Shown: one piece after another, positions 60,093 through 64,000 of the stretch | How the letters are laid out: each line of letters starts with the position of its first letter | Numbering within the stretch: the first letter of the stretch is position 1 | Assembly (NCBI RefSeq): GCF_017377775.1 | Contig: NZ_JAFVLN010000011.1 | Coordinates: 1 to 64,000, forward strand | Source of the DNA: Streptomyces sp. VRA16 Mangrove soil | GTDB lineage: Bacteria > Actinomycetota > Actinomycetes > Streptomycetales > Streptomycetaceae | Length of the DNA stretch: 64,000 nucleotides | Reading direction: 5' to 3' | Notes under the pieces: model-generated | Seen by the model: the letters and a program-made list of their open reading frames with translations, nothing else | Databases searched by the model: none | What the model was told of the DNA's origin: nothing | Position numbers and translations under genes: made by a program

Positions 60093-62031
60093 CGATCGTC
60101 TCCTTGAGCGCCGTGGCGAGCTGCTCGGCCTTGAACGGCATGCCGTTGACCTGGTTGTAACTGTGGGCGTCCACCAGGTACTTGGCCCGGATGAGGGTGG
60201 CGAGCTGGCCGAGGTTCATCTCGGGGATCACCACCTTGTCGTAACGCTTCAGGACCTCGCCCAGATTCCGCGGGAACGGGTTGAGGTGGCGCAGGTGGGC
60301 CTGGGCGATGGATTCGCCGGCCGTGCGCAGCCGGCGGACCGCGGCGGTGATCGGGCCGTAGGTCGAACCCCAGCCCAGGACCAGGGTGGTGGCGCTGCCG
60401 GTGGGGTCGTCGACCTCGATGTCCGGGACCTGGATACCGTCGATCTTGGCCTGGCGGGTGCGGACCATGAAGTCGTGGTTGGCCGGGTCGTAGGAGATGT
60501 TCCCCGTGCCGTCCTGCTTCTCGATGCCGCCGATGCGGTGCTCCAGGCCCGGGGTGCCGGGGACGGCCCAGGGGCGCGCCAGGGTCTGCGGGTCGCGCTT
60601 GTAGGGCCAGAACACCTCGGTGCCGTCGTCCAGGGTGTGGTTGGGCCCGGACGCGAACTGCACCCGCAGGTCCGGCAGTTCGTCCAGCTCGGGGATGCGC
60701 CACGGCTCGCTGCCGTTGGCCAGGTAGCCGTCCGACAGGAGCAGGACCGGGGTGCGGTAGGTGACCGCGATCCGGGCCGCCTCCAGGGCCGCGTCGAAAC
60801 AGTCGGCCGGGGTGCACGGGGCGACGACCGGGACCGGTGCCTCGCCGTTGCGCCCGTACATCGCCTGCAGCAGGTCGGCCTGCTCGGTCTTGGTCGGCAG
60901 ACCGGTGGAGGGCCCGCCGCGCTGGATGTCCACGACCAGCAGCGGCAGTTCGAGCGAGACGGCGAGGCCGATGGTCTCCGACTTGAGGGCCACGCCGGGG
61001 CCGGAGGTGGTGGTCACGGCCAGGCTGCCGCCGAAGGCCGCGCCGAGCGCCGCGCCGATGCCGGCGATCTCGTCCTCCGCCTGGAAGGTACGTACGCCGA
61101 AGTTCTTGTGCTTGGACAGCTCGTGCAGGATGTCCGAGGCCGGGGTGATGGGGTACGAGCCCAGGTACAGCGGCAGGTCTGCCTGCTTCGACGCGGCGAT
61201 CAGGCCGTAGGACAGGGCCAGGTTCCCGGAGATGTTGCGGTAGGTGCCCACCGGGAACGCGGTGGCGGCCGGCGCGACCTCGTAGGAGACCGCGAAGTCC
61301 TCGGTCGTCTCGCCGAAGTTCCACCCCGCGTGGAACGCGGCGAGGTTCGCCTTCATGATCTCGGGCTTGCGCGCGAACTTCTGCTTGAGGAACTTCTCCG
61401 TGCCCTCGGTCGGCCGGTGGTACATCCACGACAGCAGGCCCAGCGCGAACATGTTCTTGCTGCGCTCGGCCTCCTTGCGGGACAGCTCGAACTCCTTGAG
61501 CGCCTCGACCGTCAGCGTGGTCAGCGGCACCGGATGCAGGTGATAGCCGTCCAGCGAGCCGTCCTCCAGGGGGCTGGCGTCGTAGCCGACCTTCGCCATC
61601 GCCCGTTTGGTGAACTCGTCCGTGTTGACGATGACTTCGGCGCCGCGCGGCACATCGCCGATGTTCGCCTTCAACGCCGCCGGGTTCATCGCCACCAGCA
61701 CGTTCGGCGCGTCGCCCGGCGTGAGGATGTCGTGGTCGGCGAAGTGCAGCTGGAAGGAGGAAACCCCCGGCAGAGTGCCTGCGGGGGCCCGGATCTCGGC
61801 CGGGAAGTTCGGCAGCGTCGACAGGTCGTTGCCGAACGACGCCGTCTCCGAGGTGAACCGGTCACCCGTGAGCTGCATACCGTCACCGGAGTCACCCGCG
61901 AACCGGATGATCACCCGGTCCAGGCGCCGTACGTCCTTGCTGGATTCACCCGCAGGTGAGCGCTGTTCCCCGACCACAGCACCATCTGCGCTGTCGGTCT
62001 GCTCGGCTGCGCTACTGACCTGGCTGGTCAC
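60085..62031 (-). CDS. korA: 2-oxoglutarate:ferredoxin oxidoreductase alpha subunit (gamma-alpha fusion)
   Basis: 648 residues. The N-terminal gamma domain (DRVIIRFAGDSGDGMQLTGD, then FPAEIRAPAGTLPGVSSFQL) is fused to the alpha domain, which begins near residue 235 (YRNISGNLALSYGLIAASKQ) and holds PITPASDILHELSKHKNFGV and GPGVALKSETIGLAVSLELP. This fused form is usual in actinobacteria. GTG 62031 has GGAGGTCC upstream. The pair gives a ferredoxin-linked alternative to 2-oxoglutarate dehydrogenase. Confidence 0.93.
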   Translation of the reverse strand: MTSQVSSAAEQTDSADGAVVGEQRSPAGESSKDVRRLDRVIIRFAGDSGDGMQLTGDRFTSETASFGNDLSTLPNFPAEIRAPAGTLPGVSSFQLHFADHDILTPGDAPNVLVAMNPAALKANIGDVPRGAEVIVNTDEFTKRAMAKVGYDASPLEDGSLDGYHLHPVPLTTLTVEALKEFELSRKEAERSKNMFALGLLSWMYHRPTEGTEKFLKQKFARKPEIMKANLAAFHAGWNFGETTEDFAVSYEVAPAATAFPVGTYRNISGNLALSYGLIAASKQADLPLYLGSYPITPASDILHELSKHKNFGVRTFQAEDEIAGIGAALGAAFGGSLAVTTTSGPGVALKSETIGLAVSLELPLLVVDIQRGGPSTGLPTKTEQADLLQAMYGRNGEAPVPVVAPCTPADCFDAALEAARIAVTYRTPVLLLSDGYLANGSEPWRIPELDELPDLRVQFASGPNHTLDDGTEVFWPYKRDPQTLARPWAVPGTPGLEHRIGGIEKQDGTGNISYDPANHDFMVRTRQAKIDGIQVPDIEVDDPTGSATTLVLGWGSTYGPITAAVRRLRTAGESIAQAHLRHLNPFPRNLGEVLKRYDKVVIPEMNLGQLATLIRAKYLVDAHSYNQVNGMPFKAEQLATALKETIDG

Positions 62032-62349
62032 TGAACTGGACCTCCCTCGGGGCGGCTGTGCGGGCAGGGCCGTCCCACGGCCTTCCCAAGGCCCACCCTA
62101 CGTCTGTAAGGGTCACCTTCCTCTGAGCGTTCGCATCGCGGACCCGGAAATGAGACGGCTTGTCGCCCCGGTTTGTCATGATCCGCCCACCCCTCCGGGT
62201 CCCACTCGAAGCTGTCGCGACGCTGTGGGGAAGACGCCCTCGGCTCGTCCTTTGGTTCTATGTCTGGATCCGGACCGGATCCCTCCGGGGCGGCGGCGCG
62301 TCCCGGCAGGTGACCCGATTCCTTCCATATCTGACAGCGTGTCAGTCGA
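62032..62349. other. 318-bp gap, promoter of korAB, no gene seen
   Basis: Contains the korA ribosome site near 62040 and presumably its promoter, and at the right end a small hairpin (62331-62345). The middle, 62160-62330, shows no convincing frame or repeat. Confidence 0.55.
62331..62345 (-). terminator. Small hairpin after the response regulator gene
   Basis: CTGACA-GCG-TGTCAG, perfect 6-bp stem with a 3-base loop, four bases past the response-regulator stop. In an AT-richer patch. Confidence 0.5.
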
Positions 62350-63033
62350 TCAGGAGTTCAGGTAGGTCAGGACGGCGAGAACCCGCCGGTGATCCCCGTC
62401 ACTCTGCGACAGACCCAGCTTCAGAAAGATGTTGCTCACGTGCTTCTCGACCGCGCCGTCGCTCACCACGAGCTGGCGGGCGATCGCCGAGTTCGTGCGG
62501 CCCTCCGCCATCAGGCCGAGAACCTCGCGCTCGCGCGGCGTGAGGTTCGCCAGGACGTCCTGCTTGCGGCTGCGGCCGAGCAGCTGGGCGACGACCTCCG
62601 GGTCGAGCGCGGTGCCGCCCTCGGCGACGCGCACGACGGCGTCCACGAACTCCCGTACCTCCGCGACCCGGTCCTTGAGCAGATAGCCCACCCCGCGGCT
62701 CGACCCCGCGAGCAGCTCGGTGGCGTACTGCTCCTCCACGTACTGCGAAAGGACCAGGACCCCGAGGTCGGGGAACCTGGCGCGCAGCTGGACCGCCGCG
62801 CGCACCCCCTCGTCCGTGTGCGTGGGCGGCATCCGCACATCCGCCACGACCACGTCCGGCAGCTGGGCCTGCTCACCGAGCTCGGTGATGGTCTTGACCA
62901 GCGCCTCGCCGTCGCCGACCCCGGCGACCACGTCGTGCCCCCGGTCGGTCAGCAGCCGGGTCAGGCCCTCCCTGAGCAGCACTGAATCCTCGGCGATGAC
63001 CACCCGCACCCTGTCCTCCATGTTTCGCGACAC
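62350..63033 (-). CDS. NarL/FixJ-type response regulator
   Basis: 227 residues. The receiver domain has the acidic pair in VVIAEDSVLLREG, phospho-acceptor Asp65 in VVVADVRMPP, and Lys in YLLKDRV. The LuxR-type helix-turn-helix is NLTPREREVLGLMAEGRTNS followed by AVEKHVSNIFLKLGL. GTG 63033 or ATG 63021. It lies beside a matching histidine kinase in the same direction, separated by a hairpin, and is likely its partner. Targets unknown; korAB is the nearest operon. Confidence 0.93.
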   Translation of the reverse strand: MSRNMEDRVRVVIAEDSVLLREGLTRLLTDRGHDVVAGVGDGEALVKTITELGEQAQLPDVVVADVRMPPTHTDEGVRAAVQLRARFPDLGVLVLSQYVEEQYATELLAGSSRGVGYLLKDRVAEVREFVDAVVRVAEGGTALDPEVVAQLLGRSRKQDVLANLTPREREVLGLMAEGRTNSAIARQLVVSDGAVEKHVSNIFLKLGLSQSDGDHRRVLAVLTYLNS

Positions 63034-63162
63034 GTCCTTGGCCCCCCAGTGCCCCGGCGAACCTGTTCACCGGGGCCAGTTCTGACAGGTCCAGCATTCC
63101 AGCATCGGGGGCCGGGTGCGCCCGTGCGGCCGAAAGTAGGGGGCGGATGCAGCCGCACGGAA

Positions 63163-63193
63163 GCGGGGCGGCACCTGTGGGATGCCGCCCCGC
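63163..63193 (-). terminator. Hairpin after the histidine kinase gene
   Basis: GCGGGGCGGCA and TGCCGCCCCGC form a perfect 11-bp stem with a 9-base loop, 14 bp past the kinase stop, so kinase and regulator may be separately transcribed. Confidence 0.75.
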
Positions 63194-63206
63194 CGTGCCG
63201 GGTGGG

Positions 63207-64000
63207 TCAGGCGCGCCGCCACGGGAGCTCGGCGGTGACCCGGGTCGGGCCCGCGGCCGGCGAGTCGACCAGCAGGATCCCGTCGACCGCGTCGAGCCGC
63301 TCGGCCAGACCGGAGAGGCCCGAACCGGCACCGGCGTCTGCGCCGCCCACCCCGTTGTCCTGCACCTGGAGCATCAGCCGGTCCCCGGCCCGCCACACGT
63401 CGACCGTGGCGCGGGTCGCCCGGCTGTGCTTGCTCACGTTCTGCAGCAGCTCGGAGACGGTGAAGTAGGCGATGCCCTCGATCGCGGGCGCCGGGCGCTC
63501 CTTCAGGTCCACCTCGACCACGACCGGGACCGTGCAGCGGGAGGCGACGGAGGACAGGGCCGCGTCCAGGCCGCGGTCGGTGAGGACCGCCGGGTGGATG
63601 CCGCGGGCCAGGTCGCGCAGTTCCTGCAGCGCGGTCTTCACCTCGCCGTGCGCCTCGTCGACCATGCGGGCCGCGGCCTCGGGGTCCTCGGCCAGCTTCT
63701 CCTTGGCCAGCCCCAGGCCCATGGCCAGGTTGACCAGCCGGGCCTGGGCGCCGTCGTGCAGATCGCGCTCGATGCGGCGCAGGTCGGCGGCGGCGGTGTC
63801 GACCACGACACCGCGGTCCGACTCCAGCTCCACCACGCGGGAGGCGAGCCGCGACGGGCCGAGCAGCCCGCCGACCATCAGCCGGTCCACCGTGGTCAGG
63901 CCCCGGATGATCCACGGCGTCACCAGCACGACGAGCAGACCGGCCAGCGAGGTGAGCGCGATCTCGAAGGGGTTGTTCAGATACACCGAGTGGGCGCTGT
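63207..64000 (-). CDS. Sensor histidine kinase, C-terminal part (cut by window end)
   Basis: At least 264 residues; the frame stays open past 64000. A membrane span (IALTSLAGLLVVLVTPWII) is followed by the HisKA_3 dimerisation helix with phospho-histidine in RRIERDLHDGAQARLVNLAM. The ATPase domain has ELLQNVSKHSRATRATV (N box), LQVQDNGVGGAD and GSGLSGLAERL. It is the NarL-type kinase partner of the adjacent response regulator. The sensor region is outside the window. Confidence 0.92.
   Translation of the reverse strand, partial: SAHSVYLNNPFEIALTSLAGLLVVLVTPWIIRGLTTVDRLMVGGLLGPSRLASRVVELESDRGVVVDTAAADLRRIERDLHDGAQARLVNLAMGLGLAKEKLAEDPEAAARMVDEAHGEVKTALQELRDLARGIHPAVLTDRGLDAALSSVASRCTVPVVVEVDLKERPAPAIEGIAYFTVSELLQNVSKHSRATRATVDVWRAGDRLMLQVQDNGVGGADAGAGSGLSGLAERLDAVDGILLVDSPAAGPTRVTAELPWRRA

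Overview
The window is a very GC-rich stretch of actinobacterial chromosome, almost certainly from a Streptomyces. Codons end overwhelmingly in G or C, GTG starts are frequent, and several genes look leaderless. Gene content fits a conserved core-chromosome arm of that genus: futalosine-route menaquinone genes, a complete 14-gene complex I operon, a transmembrane Ser/Thr kinase, an NlpC/P60 hydrolase and a 2-oxoacid:ferredoxin oxidoreductase. I saw no transposase, integrase, prophage, CRISPR array, tRNA or rRNA.

Layout. 1-3.2 kb: an AraC-type regulator divergent from a DUF2000 protein, then an AzlCD amino-acid exporter divergent from an XRE-cupin regulator, with two matched palindromes between them. 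3.2-10.6 kb: a cold-shock protein, mqnA, a membrane Ser/Thr kinase followed by a tiny membrane ORF and an A24 peptidase, mqnC with a degenerate amidohydrolase-like partner, and menG. 10.7-17 kb: a large zinc-ribbon membrane protein, a PASTA protein, a GNAT acetyltransferase, a geranylgeranyl-reductase-family flavoprotein, an ABM-domain monooxygenase and an NlpC/P60 hydrolase. 17.7-33.8 kb: nuoABCDEFGHIJKLMN, almost every junction overlapping by 1-8 bases, with a Rex-type operator just downstream of the probable promoter. 34-45.7 kb: recQ, a 293-bp minisatellite, a DinB/MDMPI-like protein, fumarylacetoacetase, an ATP-grasp ligase with a flavoprotein, a HAD phosphatase, a CocE-type hydrolase and a POT peptide transporter. 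46-64 kb: a polyprenyl diphosphate synthase, secreted or membrane-anchored proteins, an ABC exporter, several regulator/oxidoreductase pairs, a probable HxlR pseudogene, small ORFs, korAB and a NarL-type two-component system cut by the window end.

How it works together. The best-supported theme is respiration. MqnA and MqnC make the naphthoquinone precursor, the polyprenyl synthase can make the side chain, MenG methylates the ring, the geranylgeranyl-reductase-family enzyme may saturate the tail, and complex I reduces the menaquinone produced. The Rex-like site would tie nuo expression to NADH/NAD+ balance. KorAB supplies reduced ferredoxin from 2-oxoglutarate.

The least explained features are: the 12-bp minisatellite and a separate 20-bp tandem repeat that share a core; paired DnaA-box-like palindromes around nuoN and recQ; a non-ATG small membrane ORF wedged between the kinase and the peptidase; a six-cysteine 34-residue ORF; a degenerate amidohydrolase next to mqnC; and an ATP-grasp/flavoprotein pair of unknown product. 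All functional statements come from reading the sequence; no database search was run.
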